Shown in pieces: positions 37,221-51,869 of a stretch of DNA of 64,000 nt (position 1 is its first letter; every line of letters starts with the position of its first letter). The stretch is from Gordionus sp. m RMFG-2023 (lineage: Eukaryota; Nematomorpha; Gordioida; Chordodea; Parachordodidae), in NCBI RefSeq assembly GCF_954871325.1, contig NC_088776.1, positions 2,797,985 through 2,861,984 of the forward strand. The letters are read 5' to 3'. The notes under the pieces are model-generated. The model did no database searches. It saw nothing but the letters and a program-made list of their open reading frames with translations, and was not told the origin of the DNA. The position numbers and the translations under genes are program-made.

Positions 37221-37368
37221 TCAGCTAATAGATGTTTTATAAAGCAAGTTTATAAGATAATCGCCTCTGGCGTCATCCGACAAAGCTTTAACAATTAGGC
37301 CTTCAGGCCAAATGCCTTCCCTTTTGCTAAAGCCACCAAAACATTTGAGCATTCGCGACCATGCATTT
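37221..37368 (-). CDS. paralogous copy of the first recognised kinase exon
   Basis: Minus strand, after an AG at 37370-37369, reads AWSRMLKCFGGFSKREGIWP then EGLIVKALSDD. The + strand at 41966-42055 reads WSRIKKSFGG..KKVGLWPDGLVVEAL in the frame of the kinase. Matching residues are encoded with several synonymous differences (GGT/GGC, GCA/GCT, CTG/TTG), so protein rather than DNA was kept for some time. Similarity ends after the Asp pair; the frame then runs to a stop at 37221 and no kinase domain follows. It is a truncated duplicate, or an exon of a paralogue now lost. The conserved WSR...FGG...WPxGL motif is not one I recognise. Confidence 0.5.
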
Positions 37369-37424
37369 CTTTTATTTTTAAAAAAGTGCAAGTGAAAAAA
37401 ATTGAAATAAACACAGGAATACAA

Positions 37425-37572
37425 TTAAATTGTATCTTTATTTGGTGCAGCCAGATCAACCTATCTTTTGCTCAAACAAATGCACTGCAAGAAAGATAAT
37501 ATATAAATTTTTGTATCATTAATTACAAATTTTCTAACCAATATTTAATAATGATCAAATAAAAATTAAAAT
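37425..37572 (-). other. upstream region of the duplicated exon
   Basis: The reverse complement matches 41790-41960, including AAATTGT.CC-free AT-rich DNA and a short conserved protein-like word (C: VVIPAPKKGT; here VDLAAPNKDT, about 37460-37430). This could be a mini-exon upstream of the WSR exon in both copies. Confidence 0.35.
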
Positions 37573-37799
37573 TCCTTGTTTAGAGGTCTGTATTGGGTGG
37601 GGTTTCGGCCCCACCCGCGCACGCCGGCCCATCTAAGTGGGCGGACTGATGGGCGGGTAAAATAATTTCGAAAATGGGCAGGCTGGTTAAAAAAAATTTG
37701 AAAAAATTTTAACAATGTCAAGATCATTTTTATTAACAATTGTTTTTTTTAAGTGAAGAACACTTTATTAGTTTTTCGACATCTTTATCTAATTGTTCC

Positions 37800-38340
37800 C
37801 GCCATACATAATATCTCGTAATGGATTTCATCGATGTAATATAGGATGTCCCCTATTCAATTATGTAAAACTTTTTTTTAAAGTCAGTAGGGAATGATTA
37901 ATCTCACTGTTTTATTTTTGCTTATTATATCATTTTTCTCTATTGGGTTTCGCGATAAAAGATCTGCAATTATATTATTAGCGCCATTCTTGTACATTAC
38001 TTCATAATCATGAAGATAATTTATAAGCCAATCTTTGTTTTGTTATTGAGCTTAAATCTCTGTTATTACCATATATCTTTATTAAAGGTTTGTGGCATGT
38101 TCAAATTTAATATTCACAAATAGTCATGAAATTTTTTTACACCGTTTATTATTGCTTGTGCTTCTTTGTCTAATGTAGAATAATTATTTTCAGCGTCTTG
38201 TAAAGTTTATGAGGTGAAAGCTATTGTAAATTGGTTACCATTATCATACTTTTGCCTGAGTACAGCTATAAATTCATGGTTAGATGCATCTGTTTCTAAT
38301 ATCAACTCGAGGTCCGGTTCATAAAACTGTATAACTATTC
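37800..38340 (-). mobile_element. Ty3/gypsy RNase H fossil inside hAT-3
   Basis: Minus-strand words LILETDASNHEFIAVL (about 38310-38265), NNYSTLDKEAQAIINGV (about 38190-38140) and NGANNIIADLLSRNPIEK (about 38000-37945) are the RNase H and linker region of a gypsy element. Broken and without LTRs. It is bounded by hAT-3 sequence, so hAT-3 captured it or it inserted there. Confidence 0.75.
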
Positions 38341-38499
38341 CGAATAGCATGAAAATGATTATAAAAATAGCACGGTATTATTTTGGAATGGCAGATTAAT
38401 CATTACTTATTCACTTCAAAAAAGAGTTTTACATATCTTGCATATTGAACATCCGGATCTCACTTTAAGGAAGAGGATTTACTTCAAAGGGATATCCTA

Positions 38500-38620
38500 C
38501 TTTGCAAGAGATTTGCCAAAGATGTCAAGATTAGCAAGAAAAATATTGGCAATTCCTGCAACTAGTGCTTCTTCTGAACGAGGATTTAGCATTGCTGGAA
38601 GGTTTTAGAAACAAAGAAGA
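38500..38620 (+). pseudogene. hAT dimerisation domain remnant of hAT-3
   Basis: Reads FARDLPKMSRLARKILAIPA then TSASSERGFSIAGRF to a stop near 38610. This is the hATC pattern (LA..ILAIPATSASSERxFS.AG). The catalytic part lies either in the region overwritten by the gypsy fragment or is lost. Not functional. Confidence 0.82.
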
Positions 38621-39049
38621 AAATTTTTGTATGAATGTCGATTCATTATTATTTATGCATTATAATTACATATAATATCAATTTTATATATATATTCATT
38701 CAATAAATTTTCTATTTGATCTTATAAATTGTCCATAATTTAAATTGAATATATTTTTTTATGCCCAAATTAAGTTCCTAAATTATAAACTTTTTATAGA
38801 AGTGTAATGCTGAAATATTTATTAGATGCTTAAAAAATTAAAAGAACGGCCATAAATAAATTTTATAAGCGAAAAATTTTCATAAATTATGGGCGGGCGG
38901 TAAAGAATTTTAGACTATTAGGCGGAAAGAGTGGGTATATATTTTTTAGAAAAGTATGGGCAGGCTGAATGGACGGGTTAAATTTTTTTTAAACATTGGA
39001 TGGATGGGCTTCTGGTCCAAAACCCGCCCAATGCTTCTATCCTTGATAA

Positions 39050-39720
39050 TACGTACAAAGATTGTGATTTTTAAAATCGACGTATTTTGATAATCATAAT
39101 TGTTTATGATAATATATCAAATCTTTTCTAATTATAATTCCCGTTACGCAATTTATAATCATAATTATTAAACATGCTGTATAAAGTTGTAGCGTATAAA
39201 ATTTTAGAAGTATAAGCTGTTTAATAGGTGTATGGTAAACTAATGCTATTCGACTGGTTGGGTAAGACGGCTAATGTATATAACCTTTTAATCTATAGAG
39301 TTAATTGTTTCTAACATAAGTAAAAAAAAATTATTTCTATCCTCTATGCATACCATCTACAATGTGTTCATTTAGTAGTGGGAGCTCTCTATTCTGAAGT
39401 TATCGATCGAAAGCAATTTTTTAACCCACAAATTTAATTTTTTTTTCTTTTTAGCTTTCACGTTTTTTTTCGGTGGTAAACTCCTTCAAATCTCTCTCCA
39501 CTTTATTACTCATGCTCTCTCATTCTGTATCAATTTCATTTGGATCTCCCATCCGAGTATCGCTAATCATCCCTTTTTAGAAATAATTTTATTTTATACA
39601 ACATGTGCCATTTTTGTATAGAATATTTATGGCAATCCGATATGTTAATATGAATATTATAAAGCCTTTAGATTGAAATCGTTTAATTTGAAAAAAAAAT
39701 GTCTATTGTTTAAACTTAAA
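39050..39720 (-). repeat. copy B (inverted) of the kinase-upstream repeat
   Basis: The reverse complement matches 41200-41780 almost throughout (GGGAATTATAATTAGAA, then GATTTGATATATTATCATAA). It carries an extra segment at about 39430-39580, absent from copies A and C, with a short protein-like minus-strand frame starting MISDTRMGDPNEID and a later SNKVERDLKEFTTEKK. Together with copy A it forms an imperfect palindrome around hAT-3. Confidence 0.78.
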
Positions 39721-41150
39721 TATCCAAGAGGTCAACAAAAATATTCTAGAGCTTCATCAGTTACCTCATTGTAATTAGGTATTTTTTGATAATTAAACAT
39801 TGTCGGGACTATTTATTATTATTAGGTTCGCATAGTATTTAATTATCAAAATAATCTTTTTTAAAATAAAATAAAATAAACTTAAGGTATAGACTATATA
39901 GTTATGTAATTTTAATACATTAAGTAATTACGATAATAGAGAGAGAAAAAATTGCAATATATTTAAATGATACGAAAATGATAAATATAAAATAACAGAG
40001 ATTATGTATATAGATGTATATTTATAATTACAATTGTAGGTATGATTAGGTTTACACCTTTATAGCATAAAAATAGTTTAGGTCGTCAAATAGATTTTAA
40101 AAATTTTTTAAAAATATGAGTATAACATAGTTAAATCATGTAGACTATCCATTAACACTCGAGTTGATGGTAATCGATAAAAATAAGATAATTGTCAACT
40201 TCCTAAGTGTTAAATTGTACAGCTAAGCTATAGTTTAGTCATAAAATAAGCCTCTTCTCAGTGCCATGCGGTATTTTATGGTTACCTTAATTGAGACTTT
40301 AATCTTAGAGAAGTTTTTCGATAATTAATTAAATTTTATATATAATTTTGTTAATAAGTAAAATATATCATTATAAAAATCAATTTTATTAATTAAGAAT
40401 ATGCGTTAAAATATATTGGTATTCATATAAACTTAATTTTATTTACTTTGACAACAAATAGGTAATAAGGATATTTTATGGTTGACATCTTAAGACAATC
40501 ATAAAATATTAAATGTATATTTATATAAAAAAAAGACTAAAATAATTTGGTGTTTTATTTTTTTCTACATATTATATATTATTTTTTGATATCTATGCGA
40601 TAACCCCCCATCCTCTACATTGAAAATGAATAGATAAAATGTTCATAAAATTTTTAATATTGATATCCAAACTATAATATTCTTTCATTTGGTAAAGTAA
40701 GAATAAAAATACAAAAATTGGAAAGCAAGGTACATATTACAAATCTGATTTTCGTTAATATAGTTTCTAATTTATTATATCTTGAATGAATTTTACCTAC
40801 AAGAAATAAGTAATACATTAAAAGCTAGATAGAACTCATATCCTGTCGCGTAAATACAGTCATGATTCTAATGATTAGTGCATAGAGCATTTTTATGCTT
40901 TGGCCTTAGGTAGATAATTTATACATAAAAATATTATTGAACAGAATAAAAATAACCCTTTGAAAAAGCAAACACCTAATTCCAATGAGGAGAGGGGCGA
41001 TGTTGGCCCCATAGATAAATTCCGAAAATGTTGCCAGTAATCTTATAAAATAAGATCAACAATTAACAGTGGTGTCACATAAGCAGCTCTCTGAAGCATA
41101 CCTATCCTTGATGGGTAAGGAGGGTGAAGGATAAATTAAGTCGTTTTTAG
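39721..41150. other. spacer upstream of the kinase; possible extra 5' exons
   Basis: Mostly AT-rich. A GC-richer patch at 40970-41130 has a short open stretch (TPNSNEERGDVGPIDKFRK, +) ending before a possible donor; it may be an earlier kinase exon, but nothing confirms this. Confidence 0.35.
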
Positions 41151-41860
41151 AAAAGTTTAAATATATAAGGATATTTTGAATATAATTATATTTTAAGTTT
41201 AATTAATAGACGTTTTTTCAAATAAAACGATTTCAATCTAAAGGATTGGTAATATTCATATTTACATCTCGGATTGACATAAATATTCTATACAAAAAAA
41301 CCAATTTTGTATAAATTAAAATTATTTCTAAAATAGGATGACTAAAATTAAAGTTCTAAAAAAGTGAAAGTGTGGAATGCCTCATATAAATTTTATAAAT
41401 TTGGAGAAATATTTTGTAACACAAAAATTAAATGTAGATATGAATGTGTTATAAAAATTTGCTTTTTAGAATGCAGAGCTCCCACTACTAAATGAAAATA
41501 TTGTAGATAATATGTATAGAAAATATAAATATATCTTTCGACTATGTTAGAAACAATTAACTCTAAAGACGAAAATGTATTATTTTTTCACATTTTATCC
41601 GCTGGTAGCTGCTTAATACAACATGCTTAATAATTATTATTATAAATCATGACGCATGTTTAATTTAAGCGTTATGACGGGAATTATAATTAGAAGAGAT
41701 TTGATATATTATCATAAACAATTATGATTCATACGTCAATTTTAAAAATTACAATCTTTAATATACGTATTATGATATCAAGGAATTTTAACTTTTATTT
41801 GATCATTATTAAATTTTTATTAAAAAATATGCTTAAATTTATTTTTCCTTGTTTTAAAAA
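41150..41860 (+). repeat. copy C of the upstream repeat, next to the kinase gene
   Basis: Direct relative of copy A and inverted relative of copy B. It is uninterrupted, and so shows the state before hAT-3. Being just upstream of the first recognised exon it may hold the promoter or first intron; no clear TATA can be chosen in such AT-rich DNA. Confidence 0.7.
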
Positions 41861-41963
41861 AACAGTTGTTATTCCGGCCCCAAAGAAAGGTACAATTTAA
41901 TTACATACATTATTAAGTTAAATTCCATTTTTTTTCTTGCACATTTAATAAAAAATAATAAAG

Positions 41964-45354
<3,391 letters not shown>

Positions 45355-45359
45355 ACATT

Positions 45360-46660
45360 GTTACACGCGCAACTACAGGGGGTTTGGCATGCTACCACAC
45401 GGCCAAAATGATAGTTATACCTAGGAATTTAGAGGAATGGATTAATCCACGTCTATGGTCCGTGATAGTATACCAATACAGTACAAATACAATCCTAGGT
45501 TATTAAATGAACCCAATATTTACTCATATATTAGCCATTACAAGAAATACTCCCCTAAAATTCTTGTCGGCGATACCACATTAATTATAGAGCGAACTTT
45601 AAGGAACTTTACCCTTATGAAAATTTTATATCTCATAGGACTCTTTTTACTGGCGGAAATAGATTACTGAATGACGTAATCTTGGCTAATATTGCCATAA
45701 ATAGTTTAAATGGCGGTTATTACAACCAACCATTACATCAGTTGCTCTATTAAGAAGTCAAAATCCCAGAGTGCCAGATTCTATTACATCTTTGCCGACT
45801 GTTAAGAAAAACTTAAAGGCTAAAGCACAAAAGAAAGTGATTCCAATAAATATTATTTGATGGAAGATGACGATAAAGTTGGGCCCAATCAGAAAAAAAA
45901 GAAAAAATTGGGAGAAAATGAAAAAATAAGAGCCTCTTAGATAGTACTGAACCTTTAGACGATTTGGAAGATTACCAAACATCGTGTGACGATGGTATAA
46001 ATCATATTTATTGGTTAATATAGATTGCTGCTTAATTTTGATTTTTTTAGTATTGTCTTATAAAAATTTAAAAATTGATTTTTTGTTTATTATCGATATA
46101 TTAGATAAAGACGATGAAAAACTTAAACCGAAGAAAAAAAAGAGAGTTGAAGAGTTAATTTTTTTTGCTCAAATTTATCTATAAGGATTTGTTTTTGAAT
46201 ATTTAGAGAGATTGTAAAAAATTTTTATATAAAATTTAACATTTTCTTTTATCATATAATTCTAAATTATTTCCTAGTGAAAATAAGATAGACTTTGATA
46301 TAAAGCCACCAGCGATAAAATCTCTGATTAAGTCAACCTTCAAAACTAGATATCCCTATAAAGAAGCAAGGCCTAGTTTCTCATATAAGCCATTATAGAG
46401 AAATCGGAAACTAATGCTAATAATAGAAACCTTCCTAAATCAATGCATGATGATGATATTATATTTGGTATTGATCCTTCATCCTTATTACTAAAGGATA
46501 CAGTAGCAGAAGGGTTTAATACCAGACATTCCACATGCATCCACAATTCAAGTATGAACACTTATAAAAAATTCTCATAGCCCACACCCCCCTCAACTCC
46601 AAAAATGATATCGGCGGGCTTTCAACCGACATATCCTTGCCATCATCTAATAATTCTTAA
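45360..46660 (+). other. unidentified run of open segments downstream of the kinase
   Basis: Several + strand stretches read like protein but in shifting frames. Examples: FKELYPYENFISHRTLFTGG (about 45600), DSNKYYLMEDDDKVGPNQ with a lysine run (about 45850), LDKDDEKLKPKKKKRVEEL (about 46105, a nuclear-signal-like basic patch), KIDFDIKPPAIKSLIKSTFK (about 46290) and HDDDIIFGIDPSSLLLKDTV (about 46447), the last ending near 46580. This could be exons of a charged nuclear protein, further exons of the kinase, or a decayed gene. No family recognised. Confidence 0.3.
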
Positions 46661-47662
46661 TTCAAGATAGCCAATGAAACAGAAATGCAATCTTGATTTA
46701 ACCATCCTACCTTCACCAGATAGCAATGCGACGTGATCAGCAAATTGAAGAAATTGAATATTTTAAAATCAAAAACCCGCACTTTTGATAACAATATTGT
46801 CATAAAAACGTCTATTAAAATCCGATCAACTTCCAATATTTATATTCTCAGCAAAATTGTAACGTTAGTTTTGATTACATTTGATTTAGGCCAGTATTTT
46901 TAATTTAACTGAAACACGCAAAAATATTTGTAAACACTTTTATAACATCGATTACGATTGAATAAAGTGACCATATAAAATTAAACCATACATGATATGT
47001 AACACATGTGTCATTCATATTGATTATTGAAAAAAAATACATAATATATAAAGAATGTCAATATTATGTCTAATAAATGTAATGTATCAATAAATGTCAA
47101 AAACAAATATTTTTCTTATAATACAGATTACCTTATATTTTTATAATTATTATTAATATTGGGAATATTTAACAGTTTATATTTACATTTAGGAGTAATT
47201 ATTTTGGCGGATGTCATTATAATTGGACCATAATAAATAATATTTTAAAAAAAATTAGGCATCTTCATAGAGAATAAGATATTTAAAAAAAACTCCCTAT
47301 TAAGAAGTTAATGATATCTTAAATATTGATTATAATTTTCAGTTTTTAGCGGGGTGAAGGTGAACCTTTATAATAATTTAAAATGTGCAAATATTTTACA
47401 TTCAAAAATAAACTTATCACTATTTAAAAATAAAAAATGTTGCCAAGCGGGGATGTTGGCTATATTTGTACGTTAGAATTGATAGGGATTCGTCGGGATT
47501 TATCTAAATATAAAGAATTTAATTTAAATAACGATTATTAATTTACAAAAGTTACCTGATAAAAGTTTAAAATAGTAATCCTTTATATACAACGTAAATC
47601 AATGGTTTCATATCACGTCATCCATTTTACAATAAAAAAGTAATTTTATATAAACAAAAATA
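46661..47662. other. no gene recognised
   Basis: AT-rich spacer; no repeat or frame that I can support. Confidence 0.5.
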
Positions 47663-47682
47663 CATGTTACAAACATGTAACA
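47663..47682 (+). repeat. 20-bp direct repeat, left copy
   Basis: CATGTTACAAACATGTAACA, identical to 48863-48882, exactly 1,200 bp away. The word is itself nearly palindromic. Confidence 0.85.
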
Positions 47683-48359
47683 TGCAACACCTCCAAAAAA
47701 ATAAATATATATATATATAAATTTAGTATCGGGGAAAAAAATATAATGGGAGTTAATCTTGAAAAAAATTTATTTAGAAACTGGGGAAAATAGGGAAAGA
47801 ACTCGCTTAAACGAGGGAAAATACAATAAAAAATACAAACAAATGAATGCTTTATCAATTTTGAGTACGTAAAAATAAGGTAGAGAACTATTAAAAAAAA
47901 TTATAGAGAATCCTTATCGTTTATAGCCAATGAAAATATTTTTCCATTTTTTTTTAAATGCAATCAATATTAACAATTTATTTTAATTTACTACAAACGG
48001 AAATAATATATCATGTTCTTGTATTTTAATTTTTGTATACAATAATGATTACAAAAAGTAGGGATACACAATAATTTTTATAAAATAGAGGAATATGTAA
48101 ATTGGGGATATTATATTTAATTGATTAAGTAGGGAATTAGAAGTAGTGTCTAAATATTTCCAGAAAAATATACATTAGACAAAACATATATAGGAAATAG
48201 TGCATCATTATGTTAATAAAATAAGGAATTAGGAGGGCTATATAGTTTGAAAAAATTATATCTATAAGTTGAATTAGGGGACTAGAAATATTGGATTATA
48301 TATTTATATAGGGAAAGGTATATTATATGGGAAAATATGGTAAATAATAATTAATAATT

Positions 48360-48850
48360 TAGAGTTGATAAGAAAAGAAACTTTGATAGATTCAGAATTA
48401 ATCAGAGTTAAGTGGAGATTCGCAGATTAAAGTATATAAGGTTTTGGGAAAGTTGTTGAATATTAAGAACGATTGTATTTTTATAGGAGAACAAATTGTT
48501 GTTTCAACGTAAGAAAAGATTTTCTTAAAGTGCTACATGAGGAGCATATTGGGTTATTTAGGATGTTAGATACGATGGAAAGATGTTTTTGATGGCCTGG
48601 AGTGAATAAAAATATTAAAGAAATGGTTTTTAGGTGCAACATGTGTATGGTTAATGCACCTAAATTATCGAAAGTTAAACAAAATTATTGGATACAGCCG
48701 AACAAGCCATGGTACCGTGTATATGTTAATTTTTTAAATTTTTACGGATTAGTAATGATTGATGGGTACTCTCTCTGGCTGGAGATTATTAAGATATAAT
48801 ATTTTCCAAATTTGGTGATCCAGTAGAGTTGGTATCCGACTAAGGACCAG
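48360..48850 (+). mobile_element. Ty3/gypsy integrase fossil
   Basis: Reads the zinc-binding part (HEEHIGLFRMLDTMER, then CNMCMVNAP at about 48640) and the start of the integrase core (KPWYRVYVNF, IDGYSLWLEI, 48705-48795). The layout is that of a gypsy integrase. Broken, no LTRs; a short piece of an old copy. Confidence 0.8.
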
Positions 48851-48862
48851 CTTTTAGGTCTT

Positions 48863-48882
48863 CATGTTACAAACATGTAACA
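48863..48882 (+). repeat. 20-bp direct repeat, right copy
   Basis: Second copy of the near-palindromic 20-mer at 47663-47682. The enclosed DNA contains a gypsy integrase fragment near its right side. Confidence 0.85.
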
Positions 48883-49199
48883 AAAATATAGTGCTAATTG
48901 TATATTTTAGGGACGATAAAAATAGTTATTATCATATCATGCCAGAGATTAAAGACACCATATAGATAAATTAAATATGAAAGTTTTAGCAGTTGAGGGA
49001 TGTAGTTTGTTCAAATAAGTTACACTTAAAAGATAGAAAATACAATGTTCAAAAAAAAGTGATCCTAAATGGATAGAAAAAAAACATATGTTAAAATTAA
49101 AACATTTTCAGATGAAACAGATGCCATATCCTAGACCAAAATTTCTTCATCATAGTATCGATTTTCCTCAAAAGTAACGATAAAAAGAAAATCATTCAA

Positions 49200-49830
49200 A
49201 AATTTTACCTAACATTTTAAAATGTTCATCATTTTATCTCTTTTTTATATTGACAACAATTTTGTTTTCAACTGGTTAGAAATTCATAAGAAGAAAATAT
49301 GTAATAATAATTTTATAAGCTACTATCCGAGTTTATCATATATTTGTTGACAATAATGCATCATATTTTAAGCGCCTTTAATTAATGTAAGATATATATA
49401 AATTACTATGAATCAAATCACATCCATGAATATGCAACAAAAAAGTCATAATGAATAATAAAAAAATAATTGGATACCATTTTAAGGTTTTATTTTATTG
49501 TAAAAATAGCAAGTACTATTATTTGTAAATTATATTTTTCCTAAAATGAATTTAATAAATTAGTAAAAGAACATTAAATTTATATAAATCTATATATATA
49601 TTTACAAAAAATATAATTGTGAAGGTTACACAACCTTTGAACTATTTTTCACTTTAATGATTTATTTTATTTATAAATTATTTGCTATCTATCCTCTTAT
49701 TATTTCATATTTATCTGAAATTATATTCATTATCTAGTGGACTTGTGTTAATTTCTTTTAAATTTTATTAATAGAAAAATTTATCATTATAAACAGAATA
49801 AGATATTTCGATAATTATAATTTAAAAAAA
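49200..49830. repeat. second copy of the 33.3-34.2 kb repeat
   Basis: Same order of phrases as 33300-34220 but without the fourfold tandem expansion. Non-coding. Confidence 0.7.
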
Positions 49831-49867
49831 ATAGAAAGTTATGATAGTGAGCATAATACTATTAATA

Positions 49868-50035
49868 AAATAATATTTTTTGAAAAATATGAGATAATAT
49901 TTTTGAAAAATATGAGATAATATTTTTGAAAAATATGAGATAATATTTTTAAAAAATATGAGATAATATTTTTGAAAAATATGAGATAATATTTTTGAAA
50001 AATATGAGATAATATTTTTGAAAGAATATGAAATA
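49868..50035. repeat. 23-bp tandem repeat, about seven copies
   Basis: Unit made of TAATATTTTTGAAAAA followed by TATGAGA, nearly perfect for seven copies, with a degraded eighth at the right end. Confidence 0.92.
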
Positions 50036-50099
50036 ATACTATTTTAAAAAAAAAATATTAAAAAATAATATAATAATATAAATTAAATATAATATTTTT

Positions 50100-50200
50100 A
50101 AAATAATATATAATATCGGTAACGGGTAACGGTAACGCGTTCCCTTTTTCAGATGTAACGAGTAATGGTAATGCGTTTCTTTTTTTATTACTCGCCTTCA
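50100..50200. mobile_element. hAT-like terminus with GTAACG motifs
   Basis: Repeated GTAACG/GTAATG words (50112-50176). The minus strand begins TGAAGGCGAGTAAT and runs into them; such GAGTAA...CGTTACC ends are common in hAT elements. One end only; the exact terminus and the rest of the element are not found. Confidence 0.45.
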
Positions 50201-50219
50201 CAGACCGGAAAATTATCAA

Positions 50220-50600
50220 ATATAATTCCATAGACACTTTTTTTCTTATTCAAACCCATCGCCTGCTCCAATCTCATCACCTTTGGTAGCAAAGCTCAAT
50301 GTTTTTTTTAAAGAATTAGGCAAACTATTTCTTGAAAAAGCCAACCAGCCTATGGAATCTCTTCTCTTAGGACAAAGACTTGCTACCCCCACTATTCGCT
50401 CTAAGTATCTATGTTTTATCTCTTCCATCGAATAATCTTCAATGTCTATGCTTTCTTTCTTCTCTTCCCTTCTCTTTCCTAGTTTTCATTTTTTTTATCC
50501 CCTTATCATTCTTTCACTAAATTGTAATATTTATAATTTTCACCTTTATTAATTTTATCTTAGAAAAAAAATTAATTATGCGCTATTACCTTTTGATAAT
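50220..50600 (+). other. GC-richer segment with a short frame, possibly an element 3' end
   Basis: An open stretch of about 62 codons (50249-50434) includes SSPLVAKLNVFFKELGKLFL and LLLGQRLATPTIRSKYLCF, followed by a C/T-rich tail and an A-run near 50565. It resembles a LINE C-terminus plus 3' UTR in layout only; no family recognised. Confidence 0.3.
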
Positions 50601-50977
50601 ATATTATATCAGTTACTATTCGAATAAAGTAACCAAAGACCACTAAAAAATAATATCTACTTCAAAAAAATATTTATATATTATTAAAAACGCTAGGGCA
50701 CCACTAGATGATAACACCATTGATTGATACGGCCTACACATCTCAATTGATATTAAATTTTAAACACATGATGTATGACCCACAATCCCTAATTTTTATT
50801 TAAGTTAAAATAATTTTATTTTTCTTTCATTTTATTATAGCGATTTAAGAATTTTTTTTAAGCGGGTGCATTTGTTAATGTCCATTATTTTTTTAAGGAA
50901 TCATTAAACCATTCCAAAAAAAAATAATCATAAAAGTCAACCAAATTTTTCCTCATTTAGAAAAATTTTTCTCCTCT

Positions 50978-51301
50978 ACGAATTGACAATGCATTCATGA
51001 ATAATGGCGTTTGAAAGCGTCGTTGAATGCAAATCCGCTGGACACGCCATTTTGGTAACCCATATGGTAATTATTCTCATGTTAAAGACTACTATCAGAT
51101 TGATAAACTTGCTTCCTTATTAACTCGATGATCAGGCTATTCTTTGATAAAGTTTGCGTCAGACATATAGGAATATAAATTAGCCTCTCGATTAAAATTT
51201 TTAATAATGATATGAATAATCAAAATGGCGTCTCCAGCTGATTTTTATCGATGACTTTTAATGAATACATAGTCGGTCTAGGTATTAATTATATGTCATT
51301 G
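50978..51301. mobile_element. second copy of the 331-bp MITE family, inverted and worn
   Basis: The right end ATTATATGTCATTG (to about 51301) and the internal words GCTGGACACGCCATTTTGGT and AATGGCGTCTCCAGCTGAT match the MITE at 23432, with arms in the opposite order. About 25 bases near the left end (CAATG|CATTCAT) are missing. No clean target duplication. Confidence 0.75.
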
Positions 51302-51869
51302 ATATATTTATATGAATACGCGTTAAAAAATAAATAAAGCGAGTTATAAATAGTATGTAATTTGTTTTAACGAAAAAAAGATGGATATATATAATTAATT
51401 TAATTAATTAATTTGTATTATTTAAAAAAAAATGAGTGAGAGAATGTAAAAACCTTCAATTTTTTTTTGTATTCATAATCATACTATCTTCTCTTGTTTT
51501 CTGGATTTTAATTATTTGTATTTTGTTTTTGTGTTTGCGGATTGAATAAAATAGAACTCTGAAAATAGTGCGTTGAAGTAAACAAATGGTTAACACCATT
51601 AATCGTTATTTAGTAAAATATTAACCCCATTAACTAGAACCAATTAATTAAAATATAGGTGATCTCGACTTCCAAATTGGGAAAATAAAAGTTTTAAAAA
51701 ATAAGGAAAACTAGGTAGGAAAACTGTTGTCTTGCGTAGAGATATAATAAAAAGGGGTAGATGTATAACTGCATCTTTGAGTTATTTACCGTATTAATAT
51801 TCTATCTTTTAACATTTACAAATAGTCAAAATCTTCATATTAAAAGTGTTAGTCAATTTTTTTTTGTAA
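51302..51869. other. non-coding DNA before gypsy-2
   Basis: May contain the worn LTR or leader of gypsy-2, but I cannot place LTR ends. No gene seen. Confidence 0.4.

Larger units (their letters stand above)
37581..39039 (+). mobile_element. hAT element (hAT-3), 1,459 bp, inserted in the duplicated kinase-upstream region
   Basis: Ends TAGAGGTCTGTATTGGG (37581) and, inverted, TAGAAGCATTGGGCGGG (ending 39039). Flanked by near-identical 8-bp duplications TCCTTGTT (37573-37580) and TCCTTGAT (39040-39047). GGGCGGG/GGGTGGG motifs cluster at both ends (37590-37690; 38890-39030). The paralogous + strand region at 41777-41790 has ATCAAGGA once and no insertion, an empty site. Inside are a hAT dimerisation tail (about 38520-38610) and an older gypsy fragment. 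The rest of the transposase is missing. Confidence 0.9.

Noticed and set aside
51302-51869. 5' LTR of gypsy-2
   Set aside because: No TG...CA pair or matching 3' copy could be supported.
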